DNA of 64,000 bases from Corallium rubrum (lineage: Eukaryota; Cnidaria; Anthozoa; Scleralcyonacea; Coralliidae), in contig OZ036005.1 in the NCBI GenBank assembly GCA_964035015.1, forward strand, positions 14,708,549 through 14,772,548, given 5' to 3'. Numbering within the stretch: the stretch's first letter is position 1; each line of letters starts with the position of its first letter. Shown here piece by piece: positions 44,035-55,000 of this stretch. A model generated the notes under the pieces. The model searched no databases, was not told the DNA's origin, and saw only the letters and a program-made list of their open reading frames with translations. Made by a program: the position numbers and the translations under genes.

Positions 44035-44985
44035 GTTCAAATTTCAGTCAACTTATTCCCCATCTTCAATCCCGTCTGCTCTTGGAGTATATGCAGGTTT
44101 TGAAAATGTTCCCATCTCACCTTTTCATCATTCATGTCAATGAAGGAGCCAATGTGTGCCTGTGCATTTCTGGCAAGCTTCAACATATGGCATGGGTCGC
44201 AGATTATATAAAAAAAATATCTTCTCCTGTGGTTGGGTGTTCAATTTTGGTAACCATCGAGTTGTACGTTGCACCAAATTTACAGCCCAGCTGCTGAAAA
44301 GTGCTCAAGTTGACCGAAGTCCCATCTGCGTTACAAACCATACCTTTAACTCAGCATCAACTGCCATTTCTAGTGCCATCTTGACAAGTTGTGCCTGAGC
44401 TGTCGATGGTACCTTATCAGTTAGGAAGTAGCCAATCAGAATAGGGCATTTCCAATGACCTCGAGCACCAACCAAGAGGAAAACAAGTGCCTCTGAAGCC
44501 AATGTGTCAGGATCTTCGGGAATTACTCCTCCCTGACCATAATCCACAAAACCAGCATACCGATCATTCTTTTGGTCCCACATTGTCTGCTTTCTAATGG
44601 ACATAGCATCAATGACCATGCAGCAATCTTTTTTGATGGATGCATTACGAACTTGACTTGCTAGGGCTGTAAATGCTTCTTTAAAGAAACCTGGTTCGCA
44701 GTTCACAGTTTACAGAGGATGACCATTTTCGAAGTAGGGATGGATTAGGTAATGGGATGATAGATCTTACATACCGGTACGCCTTGGGTGAATAGAAATA
44801 CAGTGTCAGTGCAAATTCTTTTACTTCGTCAGAATATCTTTTTGCAGTTGGTGCACAAGTTAAATTTTCTTTTGGATCTTGGAAAATAGATAATTTTAGA
44901 TTGTCAAATGCAGCATGAAGTATACCTGCCTGCTGTACTAATTATCAGTTTTTCTTGTAAATGGGCAATTATGCTTTCCATGTAA
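44035..44985 (-). pseudogene. P-element (THAP9-like) transposase, catalytic part
   Basis: Minus-strand translation from 44985: HLQEKL coiled-coil end, ENLTCAPTAKRYSDEVKEFA, then AYRYVRSIIPLPNPSLLRKW. Next is the RNase H-like domain with DCCMVIDAMSIRKQTMWDQK, the first catalytic Asp, and GYFLTDKVPSTAQAQLVKMA. Further on (about 44240-44050) a frameshifted stretch has CDPCHMLKLARNAQAH, the second Asp region of THAP9 and P transposases. Breaks: shift near 44930, a short duplication (AACTGTGAACTGCG) near 44700, and frameshifts near 44300-44220. The missing N-terminal side lies beyond 50299. Confidence 0.85.
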
Positions 44986-46258
44986 TAGACGGCCGGCCAG
45001 CCTCAATAAAGTGCCTGGAAAACACCTTTGATGGCACTTCGTGTTACAAGCAGGCAACCACCACAGAAATGTAGCTTAGACTTCGACAAAGACGACTAGG
45101 CCGGTTGCCATCCGAGTTTCGGGGTTTTTATGTGAAAATTTTGAGGTTTCTGCAGCTATTTCACGCGCCACGAGCTGGATTGAAAATTCCAAGTTCGGTT
45201 TCCCTAGCAACACCTTCGTTTGGGTACTTTCTTGTGATTGGCCAGGTTCTAATTACATAGCCAATGAGAACACGCGAATCAAAACAAGCCCCCCGGCACA
45301 TAGATACAGGCGCATTTCTTGCAAATTATATTCGATCTGAATATTCAACTCTCAAGTTTTTATACTGAGCGAAATCAGGCTATTATTTTATTGCAAGAGG
45401 GCAAAAGGACAACAAGTGAAAGTTTGTATAAGATATTATTACAATATCGTAATTTTATTGTTGAAGTGGGTGTTGACAGGTTGACATCTTGTCTGGGTCA
45501 GGGTGTTGAGAGGTGTAGATTGACTTTGTCAAATTTAAAAAGTTTAATACTGTTTTATACTCGTATACAACAAAGCGACTAAATAAATAAATGATTAAAC
45601 AATGGCTTCAACATCGGGTTCGAAACGTAAACTGCTGAATATAATCCCCGTTACGGTTATAAAAAAGAAGAAGGAAGAATTGGAGTATTCTCTAGATGCT
45701 TGTTTGTTGTGCCAAAAACCAGTGACCTGCGTTGTTCCTCTGCAGATGGAAGTAGAGTTATACAATCTGCAATAGAAAGAAGGGAATTAAACGACGTTAC
45801 ATCAAGTAGCATAATTGATAGGGTACATCACATCATTGGCAATAACCAAAATTGTTCGGATGTAAAATGGCATCATGCATGTTATAGTAACTTTACGCAC
45901 CAGGGAAAGCTAACTAGGCTACGAAAAAAACCGGTAGTTTTAGACGAAACAGACTTGAATTGTACAACAGGTCTAGGTACTAAGCAACCTTCTAACGTAG
46001 TAACAGGGAAAAAGCTATTGACTGGAAGGTGTGTATGTTTTGCCAAGAAGGTGCAGATAGCAAGAACATCAGAAATGTTGCAACAATAGAGCTCTCCCAA
46101 AAAATAATAGATCTGTCAGAATTAGATTCTACCATGCATGTCAGACTGACAAACATTAGTGACCTAGTAGCAGCAGAGGGTAAGTATCATTTGAAGTGCT
46201 GGGTACAGTTTCAAACAAAGGTAAGTAAGGTTAAAACAACAGATGGACAAGGGAATAG

Positions 46259-48440
46259 CAGGGGCGGATTTAGGATTTTGGAAATGTCAGTCAGATGTGG
46301 TCCACATATGTAGGGGGGGTCCAGGGGCATGCCCCCCCGGAAAATTTTTGAAATTTGGGTCTCTAAAATGGCATTTCCCGTGATCTGACAGCATATTTGA
46401 GCCAACTTTGTTAAGTTTTAAAGCATATTTTTAATAGCACATTTTATCATTTTTACAAAAGATTTTCATTTAAACTGAGAAAATTACAGCATTATATATT
46501 TACAAAGCTAATTAAAATATTAGTTAGCTGAAGGAGACAGGTGCGAACACCCATGCTTTAAAAAAATTAACTATTCAATGCATCAAAGACCTTGTCATAG
46601 CCTGTTATTTAGTGTGTAATTTTCTCCATAAATTAGGGGAGAAAATCGGATAAACAGTAGATATATATATATATTTATATAATTATTGGTCTGATAACCT
46701 CATTGTATTGTAGTATAAAAAATTGGCTGTTTCGCCAGGGAAAAAGCTGGAAATTTTTTGTTTGACATTTTTAGAATTTTTAACCAGTCTAGAATGAGGT
46801 TTTCTTTAAGGACTTTGCTTGAGGTTGGATGTTCAGACTGTTTTCTTTTTTGACCAGTTGGACAAAAAAGTAAAGGAACAAAATGGTTAGGTTTTAATTT
46901 ATCACCAGACTTTACCAAACCATCAACACAGAATAGAATATGAATGTCATCTACTACTGGTACTGCTTTCAGAGGAGAACGGGGTTTAACTTTACGATTA
47001 AACAATAACTTACACCTATGGTCTCCATAATCTGGGTAGTGGGAAACTATATTTCTGTTAAGAACAGAAGAAAGACCAAGAATACAAAGAAGAGATGACC
47101 ATTTATTATTACCACAATTAACAATAGCCTCCTTCTTCACTAGCTCATCCCCGACAACCCTGAATCTAAGCATTCAAAGGAAACTGATAAAGGTAAAAGA
47201 TTATTTAAACTTCTACCAAAATCTTCCTGATGCTCAGCAACAGCAGCGAAGAAACATGGATGGTTTGAATAAAAATTAGCATGGAGGAAAAGCTCAATGC
47301 ATGTCAACACTCTCAAATCATCAACAAGGGTATTGTTACCTACCAATACCAAAGAAACTGAGCTGTAAAGACAATTGCCAGTAGCTTCAGATCTAAACAA
47401 ATATTTAAAACCAATATTAAACGCCTGAGTAATTGATTTGTGATATGTTCGATCTGTTAATAAATTATATGTTATCTTATTTCACGACCACGCGGTTAAA
47501 ATATATCTTCATCAGAGCAAGATTATAAACAAATAAGTTGAAAAGTAAACAGTATTCATTTCAAAATCATGAAAAGAAAGGTCCGATAAAATTTAAAGTC
47601 GGACTAAACCTTGCCTTAAGAATCAATTCATTGATCCTTCATTCCAAATTCACATACAAGAGCTGCTGGTTGGCAAGCGTGAAATATGCTAATGCCGCCA
47701 TGCTGAATAATATGTCTGAACTCTGAACTCAGACTTCACTAGGACGCAAAATGATATTATAGTACGATATTGAAACTGGACAAAAACACATGTATTTCGA
47801 CACTAGACTGTTTGTCGATTTGAAACGAAACAAGACGACCTTAACTTACCTTACAGCAGTGCATGACCAGTTTCCTTTCTTCGTTGGTTTGGCATGCTTG
47901 GGAATAAATGACTCCGCGCCAAAATTCCTGCTCAAGAAGCTCGAAATGCTTCCAATCGCGTTTAAATTTTCCTCGCTTGAAAGAAATCGGCGATCGTGTA
48001 AACTTGATGACAAATCATCGTAGATTGTTCGAAGTATGTCTTCATCGGTGCTGTTAAAAGCAGCTAAAACCCGTTCGAAAACGCTTACCACAGAACTCAT
48101 GACTGAAACACAGAAGCTTCGATGTACTCAGCTGACTCAGCAATGGTGCAGATCCAGCAAAACGCTTGATATCAACGCGAGAGCCAATCAGGTTTGAGGC
48201 AAATCCAGCAAAAAAGTGGTTGCCATGGTGCAGATCCAGCAAAACTTTCAAAGCGAACGCTGACCACCGGTCATCTCTGCTCGGTGTTTGCTTGACTCGC
48301 AAACTAAGATAAAAGCGAATTTGAAACCCAATCTCTCCGAAGAACTCTTTAGATTAAAATATTGTCTGATTGCGCAATTATTCTTGTGATTTTTTACGTC
48401 AGTCGCGTGACTGGTCTGATGTATGCTAAATCCGCCCCTG
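46259..48440. mobile_element. hAT-like element carrying a vertnin/OTU-like gene
   Basis: Ends CAGGGGCGGATTTAG (46259 on) and its reverse complement CTAAATCCGCCCCTG (to 48440). They are flanked by AATAG on both sides (46254-46258 and 48441-48445). CAGGGGCGG ends are typical of hAT elements, although hAT duplications are normally 8 bp; only 5 bp match here. Removing the insert plus one AATAG leaves the host frame open. No hAT transposase is inside; the only gene is the minus-strand vertnin-like one. Confidence 0.8.
46697..48100 (-). pseudogene. Vertnin/OTU-like protein (two exons, frameshifted)
   Basis: Exon 1 (48100-47850) starts MSSVVSVFERVLAAF and ends in a GTAAGT donor. A 457-bp intron ends TTTGTTTAG, and exon 2 starts at 47392; the junction is in phase. 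Exon 2 opens with SEATGNCLYSSVSLVLVG, the GNCLY/GNCLF segment of OTU-like and vertnin-like proteins, in which Cys is the protease nucleophile. It continues with LRVLTCIELFLHANFYSNHP. A frameshift near 47165 separates this from KWSSLLCILGLSSVLNRNIV and the C-terminal part. In related families this domain can be catalytic or purely structural. It is cargo of the hAT-like element; whether it aids transposition is unknown. Confidence 0.65.
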
Positions 48441-49180
48441 AATAGAGATGACTGTTTAGCTCGACTATGTGCAGACATAATTACAGGGTTAGGGTTAGGC
48501 CATGTGTATGATATGGGAAGGGTCTGGCTTTACTACATCAAAGTGTGTCAAAAAGAAAATGTTGAACTTCCACAAAGGTATACTACACGGCGAAGTTCTT
48601 TTTACAACGATGTTAAACAACTACTAGGTGAAAAGGCTGGTTTTGTTCAACCGATTGATCCAAAATCACACCTCATATACCCCAGTGATAAGTCTAATTT
48701 TGTTATTGCTGAACATTTGACTACTGAACAGGTTACAGTAGATGATGAGTTGGTTGCTGATAACAACTCTGATGAAGTTGTTCCTCTGCAAAATAACATG
48801 TTACTAGATTTGATCCATACTGCCCTACACATCCGAAATGATTTGGAAAAAATGCCAGGTCATAATGCTGGATGGACTGGCATTGACCAAGAGCATGTCA
48901 CCAGAGTTACACCAGATAGCTTGTACCTTTGCATTCAAGTTTTGCTGGGGGGTACAGATGCACTAGAGCAATCATCAGGTAGGATGCACAAACAAACCTG
49001 CAACATTGCCCAGGACATTGTGTATTCAGTTTAAAAAAGAGGTAAGTTAACCCCAAAACATATGAATGAAGATTGTTTGCAGAGAATTTGTGATTCATTC
49101 TTCAATTGTGTCTGGCAACCGAAGACAATTTGGTGTGACTATTTCAGCAGCAATTAAGATGCTATTTGAAATAGAGACAA

Positions 49181-50160
49181 GAGAGTGAGATTTCAGCCAT
49201 GGGATATTCTTCTCAAGTCTTTGGAAACCCAAACCAAACTCTTGACAGCAGTATACAACACTTGGCTATACAGACAGACAAGAATCTCTAATTTCATGAA
49301 TAACTAACTCTGACTTTCAACCAAAACACTGGGGAAAATTGGCCAAATGTCTGGAAGAGAACATCTCGGTTGTTGTTCAAATGGTCGCTGTGGAAAGTCC
49401 TGCTGCCAAATACATCTGGGCAACGGACCACAAAATTATTTGGAAAGAAGCTTCTCTCATCTATATTGAAGATAACTACTTCTCTGCTTGGATTAGGAAA
49501 TCAACAAGAATTCACAAGCATCAAACTATTTCTCAAGAAGGCCAACCTCTCAACGATACTACAACAGCACTTTTCAAAAATAATTATAAGCTTACGGAAA
49601 CAAATATTGTTAAACGAAATCAGAATAAAATGTAAAACTTAAAGACAACAGTACACACATTTACCAGATCCAAGATTAATATTTATGTTTAAGTGACAAA
49701 TCATAACGAACAACAACTCAGTTTGGTTCGCTAGCTCTGACTCTGATGATGTTCAAGTTCAGAGCAACACGGGACGACTGCTTTGCTTTAAAAGGAAATA
49801 TATTATGGTTGTATCTGCAAATTACCAAAACCAACTGTGGCCCTTAATATAAAGGACTTTACCGTAGCTACCAGATCCAAAAAAATTATAAAACTTTACA
49901 AATTTACCTTCTTGTCGCCTTTCTTCGAGGTGTTGTGTTCAAATTTAGGTGTATCCACGCCATGTTTCTTGTTTGTTCGTCATTGTGGCTGATGCGAATT
50001 ATGACATGCGAAACTTTACGCGCGCTGATTGGATGACAGAAAACATTGCCAATCATCGTAAAACATTAGGACTCATTTCATTACTTCACCAAAATCCCAT
50101 GTGTCGTCAAAGCGGAACATCAAAGGCGTAGTGTGCTTTCAAAAATCTCCAAATTTTTAT
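49181..50160. other. Decayed 3' part of the 5.3-kb element
   Basis: Only short frames (for example 49339-49635) with no recognisable domain. Probably eroded coding and untranslated sequence of the same element. Confidence 0.4.
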
Positions 50161-50298
50161 ATTGAAATCCCGAATTACGGATGGCAACCCCCCAAACCTT
50201 CAAAGTAAACACTATTCGATGCGATCTAGCATGGTTGCCTGCTTGTAACAAAGAATGCCATCAACAGTAATATTTTGGATCCTTGGCCGGCCGTCTAT

Positions 50299-50513
50299 AA
50301 GTTTGTAATTTTTTTCCTTAATTTTTCTTCCAATTCTGATCTTTCTGGTGCTTCTTCTGGTTCTGGTGCTGGTGCTTCTTCTGGTGCCGGTGCTTTTCTT
50401 GCATAAGTATGATCGCACACGACCTTTGCTACAGGTGACATGCATGGTTTCTGATTCTTGGGCAGTGGACGTTTTTGCAGTAGCCCTAGTCGTATTCTCG
50501 GTGCTTCTGACAT
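50299..50513 (-). pseudogene. P-element transposase, linker and coiled coil
   Basis: The minus-strand frame has CMSPVAKVVCDHTYARK, a Pro/Glu/Ala repeat, then SELEEKLRKKITNL, which runs into the insertion site. In THAP9 and P transposases this segment joins the THAP domain to the catalytic part through a coiled coil. With one TA removed it continues in frame into the segment at 44985. The N-terminal THAP domain is not visible; a TA tract and MITE lie upstream. Confidence 0.7.
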
Positions 50514-50530
50514 GCCACGACTGCTAGTTA

Positions 50531-50532
<2 letters not shown>

Positions 50533-50577
<45 letters not shown>
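50533..50577. repeat. (TA)n microsatellite
   Basis: About 45 bp of TA dinucleotides. Confidence 0.95.
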
Positions 50578-50580
<3 letters not shown>

Positions 50581-50870
50581 ATTTACCGGCTGGGAGGTCC
50601 GTATAGAAAAATGTTTGCCCGAGGTCTTAAAAAGAGGCCCGAGGACCCAGGCCGAGGGACATTTTTGAGACCGAGGGCAAATATTTTTCTATACGGACCG
50701 ACCAAAACGGTAAATAACATATTTATTTTTTTGCTAATCGTACAATTTATAATTTACATAATCAGTAAATTAACATAATTGAATAAAGTTGCGTAATCGA
50801 GATGACGTTCACGTGATATTAAAAAGTCCAAAGTTTATCGTTCGACAATAAACAACTGCCGACATATATA
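50577..50870. repeat. Hairpin MITE copy 2 plus shared tail
   Basis: 50577-50735 matches the hairpin at 38190-38335. The following TTGCGTAATCGAGATGACG stretch (50785-50870) matches 40105-40200. In copy 1 these two blocks are about 1.8 kb apart, so copy 2 looks like an internally deleted version. Confidence 0.75.
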
Positions 50871-50871
50871 T

Positions 50872-51228
50872 CAATTTATTACTCTGGTATTAAATGACTT
50901 TATAACATTGATATATCTGGTATTAATGAAGGAGCAAAGAAATTAATGCTGGCGTTGGAAGTAAATGGCTTCTCCAACCACACAGTTGGAGTTGTGATTT
51001 GGACTACTAAACCGTCAACCACCAATTTATTACTCTGGTATTAAATGACTTTATAACATTGATATATTAATGAAAGAGCAAACAAATTAACACTGGCATC
51101 TGAAGTAAATGGCTTCTACGACCACACAGTTGGAATTGTGAGTTGGACTATTTAACCGTCAACCACCAATTTATTACTCTGGTATTAAATGACTTTATAA
51201 CATTCATATATCTGGTATTAATAAAAGA
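50872..51228. repeat. ~150-bp tandem repeat, 2.4 copies
   Basis: ACCAATTTATTACTCTGGTA begins units at about 51021 and 51163 (first unit at about 50871 as TCAATTTATTACTCTGG). Units share CACACAGTTGGA and ACCGTCAACC. Confidence 0.9.
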
Positions 51229-52255
51229 GACTTTGCGGAAAGACATTTTGCCGAAAGACATTTTGCCGAACGGACATTTTGCCGACGGACATTTTGCCGA
51301 ATGGACAATTTAACGAACAAACTTTTTGCCGAAAAGACATTTTGCCGAAGGGACAATTTGCCGAAAAGACATTTTGCCGAATGTTATTTCGTCAAAATAA
51401 ATTCATCCACATTGTTTTCCAAATTGTTTGAGACGATGACTCATCTCAGGAATTCCTACGTGGGTCATAAGCGGTGCTTTTCCATATGCATGGCTAATTT
51501 GTTTGTGTAGCGGATGACCCATTTGTTAGGAACGTGTTTTTTTTTGTCAGGTCATAAACAAACGAGGGTATATGAAGACAACGGCGTAAGCAAATCTCAT
51601 TTTGAGAATCATGAAATTCATTTACAGCTCTCGGGGTAATCTCAAATTACATTTCGAAGGTTTCGTCTACGTTTTGTACAAGAAAAAGGTGAGACGTCCT
51701 ACTGGAGATGCGAACGATGTAAGGAATGCTCTGTCAGACTCTCAACTCTGGCAGAAACAGTATGGCAGCAACCAACAAAGCGTTCGCATCCACCCGAGAA
51801 CATGATAACTTACTTACGGGCTATTGCTCACGATCTGTAGAACGGTTGTAAGCATGTTTTTGTAAAATATGTGTGTAAAACATTCGTAAAATATTTTTGT
51901 ATTTCTATTGCATTATATCATATTATATCATATTATATCTCGATTATATCCTCACATTCATGTTAGTCCTACCTAGCGAATTTTCGGTAAACAGTCTGTT
52001 CATTAACCTGTGTCTTCCGCAAAATGTCAAAAACTCGAAAAGATATGGAACGAAAGATGTTCGTTTTCGGAGTCTTAGTTTGCGGAAATAACATTCGGAA
52101 AAATGTCTTTTCGGCAAATTGTCCCTTCGGCAAAATGTCTTTTCGGCAAAAAGTCCGTTCGTAAAATTGTCCATTCGGCAAAACGTCCGTCGGGAAAATG
52201 TCCGTTCGGCAAAATGTCTTTCGGCAAAGTGTCTTTCGGCAAAATGTCCGGCCAC
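51228..52255. mobile_element. GCCGAA-rich foldback element
   Basis: The left arm (51232-51400) is made of about nine units like GGACATTTTGCCGAA. The right arm (52083-52255) has the reverse complement TTCGGCAAAATGTCC units and ends GTCCGGCCACCCC. The 0.7-kb centre is non-coding. Long frames full of FCRK/RHFAE are translations of the units. Confidence 0.9.
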
Positions 52256-52620
52256 CCCCAACGCCAATATTGAATATCAATGTATACGAATACCAAAAGT
52301 ATATTTATAAATGCTAAAAGGATATGTATCAATGCCAAAGTTAAAACAATGTCATGATGGCTTTCAGTATACGAATTCTATGTTGTCCCAATCTATGTTG
52401 TCCATGCATGTAAGTTTACAATTGTAGTCAATAAAAAAATTGTTCTTTGCAAAACAAATGAGTATACTTTCTAACTAGCTTTCTAACATGTTCTCCTCCA
52501 CCAATCTCGTTCTCCACAGTCATCGCCATGCCCATTGGCCATGCCCAGTAGCCGAGTTAACGCCTATAGCGGGCGTCTTGTTTTATTTTATTTTATTAAA
52601 CTTTGCCTACAACTTACAGA

Positions 52621-52622
<2 letters not shown>
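52256..52622. other. Unassigned sequence
   Basis: Nothing supported apart from an ATACGAATACCAAAAGTAT-type AT-rich stretch. Confidence 0.35.

Positions 52623-52673
<51 letters not shown>
52623..52673. repeat. (TA)n microsatellite
   Basis: About 50 bp of TA dinucleotides at the 3' end of the LINE fragment. Confidence 0.95.
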
Positions 52674-52678
<5 letters not shown>

Positions 52679-52699
52679 ATGATGTGAAAGTATATAGGC

Positions 52700-53666
52700 G
52701 GGGTAACCACATCAGTTATTACCAATTACTGTGGGCCCGAAATACAATTACATATACTGACTTCCATGTCCTAGGGTTATCAGTCATGTAGAAATGATTA
52801 AGGGCATAATTATAGTAGTTAAGTAGTTTATTTTTGAAAGATTCTAATGATAGAGACTTGTGCCTGATGGAGTCTGGTAAAGTATTCCATACTCTGCACA
52901 CGCGTATAAAGAAGGATCGTTGACGTGTTAGGGTTTTGCTTTTTTTTTTTGAACATATGTTGTGACATCTTGGTTATGAGTAGATCTCGTTATTCTGCCC
53001 GTCTGCCTTGGAAGTGGTAGTATGTTGCTATTGATATCAACTAAGCCATTATTAGCCTTATAAAAGAAGATCAAATCCATCAGCTCGTGCCGACAAGTAA
53101 CTGGTAGGAGATTGCATTGTTTAAGCCTCTGAATATATGATATTTCTGTCAGGAAGGGTAACTTCAAAATATATTTAGTAGCCCGTCTCTGTACCCGTTC
53201 CACACGTTTTATCAGCTCGATAGATTGTGGAGTCCATACCTGGGTTGCGTAACCCAGATGCGATCGAACAAGGGCCAGATACAGAGCTCGACGTGTACCA
53301 ATGTTCTTTATGTTCCAGGAGGATCTGCGGACAAAGCCTAATAACTTGTTTGCCTTGCTGCACTGTTGGTGGACTTGTTTTGACCATGTCAGTTTACTAA
53401 AAATCCAAACTCCTAGGTCCTTTTCTACCTCTGATTCCCCTAAATCTTTTTCCTGAATGGTATACGAAAAATGGGTAGGATTTTTCTTTTTTGTAACTCG
53501 CTGGAGCTTGCATTTCTGCGGATTGAACTGCAAGGCTGACGATTCTGACCAAAGAGTAAGGCTGTTCAAATCAGACTGTTAGGCTTAGCTTTGGCGTCAG
53601 TTTCACTCTCGACTGTCCTATATATTTTCGTATCGTCGGCAAAAAGCGCGTTGATCATTGTTGAGA
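52700..53666 (-). pseudogene. LINE (CR1/Jockey-like) RT C-terminal half
   Basis: The minus strand starts with the RT catalytic box INALFADDTKIYR (near 53650). After a frameshift it continues with NSLTLWSESSALQFNPQKCK, KDLGVWIFSKLTWSKQV and RALYLALVRSHLGYATQVW, then VERVQRRATKYILKLP. After another break come FFIRVCRVWNTLPDSIRHKS and a stop at about 52722. This is the normal end of a non-LTR RT protein. The 5' part is truncated. It could be the same family as the fragment at 16.8-17.65 kb but covers a different part of the protein. Confidence 0.88.
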
Positions 53667-54260
53667 CAAATCAATTCATGTGTTACCATTGTCTAACGTA
53701 GTAAAGCCTAGAACGAAAGCGATATATTATCACATCCTTTTAACAATGCGATTAGCGATCGGGTTTCCTGTTTTTTCCCCCCAATTTACCTATAAAATTG
53801 TCATTTTAAGATTAGAGTTAAGACTAGAAGTTACTATCGCAAGGAAGTGCTGCTTGGTTAATAGTTGGTGGGATAAGGCCATTGTGAAAAGCATTCAAGT
53901 ACATATTGTCTCCTTCCACAATACTCGGTCGATAGTATATGAATTCCAGTCATTCACTTGTATAGTTTGTGTTGTTAACAGCGCTGATACTCATATAAAA
54001 AGAGCACTGTTTTCCTCGAGACTGCCCACTAAAACGTTCATGGCCTTGATGAATACTTCCACAAGCAAAGCGCACTTTGCTGCAGCCTCGTACCCAGGCC
54101 CTTTACTGTTGTCATACCCATCTGTTGCATGGTCAGGGGGGTGGGTCAGAATCAACATCTCGAAATCTCCAAATTCCAAAATTGCTATACGCAGCCATAC
54201 ATGATCACAAGTAACCCAAGAGAGATGTCAAGAATAGTGTGCTGCCTGTCTGGTGGGAGG
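53667..54260. repeat. Dispersed repeat, copy left of the DIRS element
   Basis: Blocks AGTTACTATCGCAAG-GAAG, TTTTCCTCGAGACTG and GTCAAGAATAGT-TGCTGCC recur in the same order and orientation at 60080-61300, where they are further apart. An open frame at 53680-54204 has no recognisable domain. Confidence 0.65.
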
Positions 54261-55000
54261 CAGCAATTAGGGTTGGGGCCGGGCTTGGGTTAGGGATTTG
54301 GTTGGATTTTAAGTAAGGGCTAGAATTAAGCATTATTGTAAGTTATTAAGGGCATTTAAAAATTAATAATTATTGTCAATTCTAGATGATACGTGAGAGT
54401 ATATGCTGATATGTCGTAAGGTTATCAAGCATTTTCAGTATGTTTTAGAGAACAATTTACGTTGAATTAATTCCAATCAAAATTTACAATGAATTCCAAT
54501 CGTTCACTTGAATAGTTTATGTTGTTAACAGCGTTAACAGCCCAATTTGTACTAATTAGCAAAGAAATATTTTACGTGGTGTTTCCACAAAACTTATTTA
54601 TATCAATTTACGTTGTTGAATCATTATCTATACGTATAGGCCAAATAAATACCAGTATCCGCATGTGCGCATTGCGTACCTATTTTTAAATAAAGCAACG
54701 CGGTTCCGCTGTTTGTGGCCTGAATCTTTCAGATAAACAAATCATGTCTGTATATTATCCATATGTACGGAATTATACTTCACACTTTCTGGTCGAAATG
54801 TATGGAATATTTACGGTATGACGTTGTCCAATTGGTGATGGAGGCACCATATAAGCCATCACACCAGGTCTTATCTCCGATTTTTTTCAATGGTGCGAAG
54901 GAGCCACATCAAGGTACGTTAGACAGGTAAGTTTTAGTTTAGTTGCTATACTGCATCTTTTCAGTTTCAGTGATTTCTTTCTATCCTGTCCAGAAAAGAT

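Larger units (their letters stand above)
45602..49180 (+). pseudogene. Cys/His-rich element protein of unknown function, interrupted
   Basis: ATG 45602 starts MASTSGSKRKLLN with a basic KKKKEE patch and then DACLLCQK. A frame change near 45710 leads to DGSRVIQSAIERRELND and SDVKWHHACYSNFTHQGKL. A second cluster has VCMFCQEGADSKN and GKYHLKCWVQFQTKV. The two similar Cys..Cys...His..Cys-Tyr/Trp units suggest a duplicated zinc-binding module. The frame is interrupted at 46259 by the hAT-like insertion and resumes in phase at 48441, with RLCADIITGLGLGHVYDMGR and YTTRRSSFYNDVKQLLGEKA. It reaches a stop at 49034, after which KLTPKHMNEDCLQRI looks like its continuation. I do not recognise the family; it is probably the element's own gene. 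Confidence 0.55.
44986..50299. mobile_element. 5.3-kb element with GGCCGGCC inverted ends, inserted in the P element
   Basis: Left end AGACGGCCGGCC (44989 on) is mirrored at the right (GGCCGGCCGTCTA, ending about 50298). Terminal repeats of ~130 bp share GTTACAAGCAGGCAACCA and GGTTGCCATCCG blocks with their mirror images. TA flanks both sides, as for a TA target. The P-element coding sequence resumes in frame across it. The internal gene is a decayed protein with Cys/His clusters, and a hAT-like element sits inside. Confidence 0.8.

Noticed and set aside
47440-47530. Possible hammerhead on the minus strand (CTGATGA...GTGAAATAAG)
   Set aside because: Stem II would be interrupted and the helix III and helix I strands do not pair convincingly; left out as a feature.
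51944-52338. FCRK/RHFAE repeat proteins
   Set aside because: Translation of the GCCGAA foldback units.
53680-54204. 174-codon plus-strand frame
   Set aside because: Lies in a dispersed repeat and is not conserved as a frame in the second copy at 60-61.3 kb.
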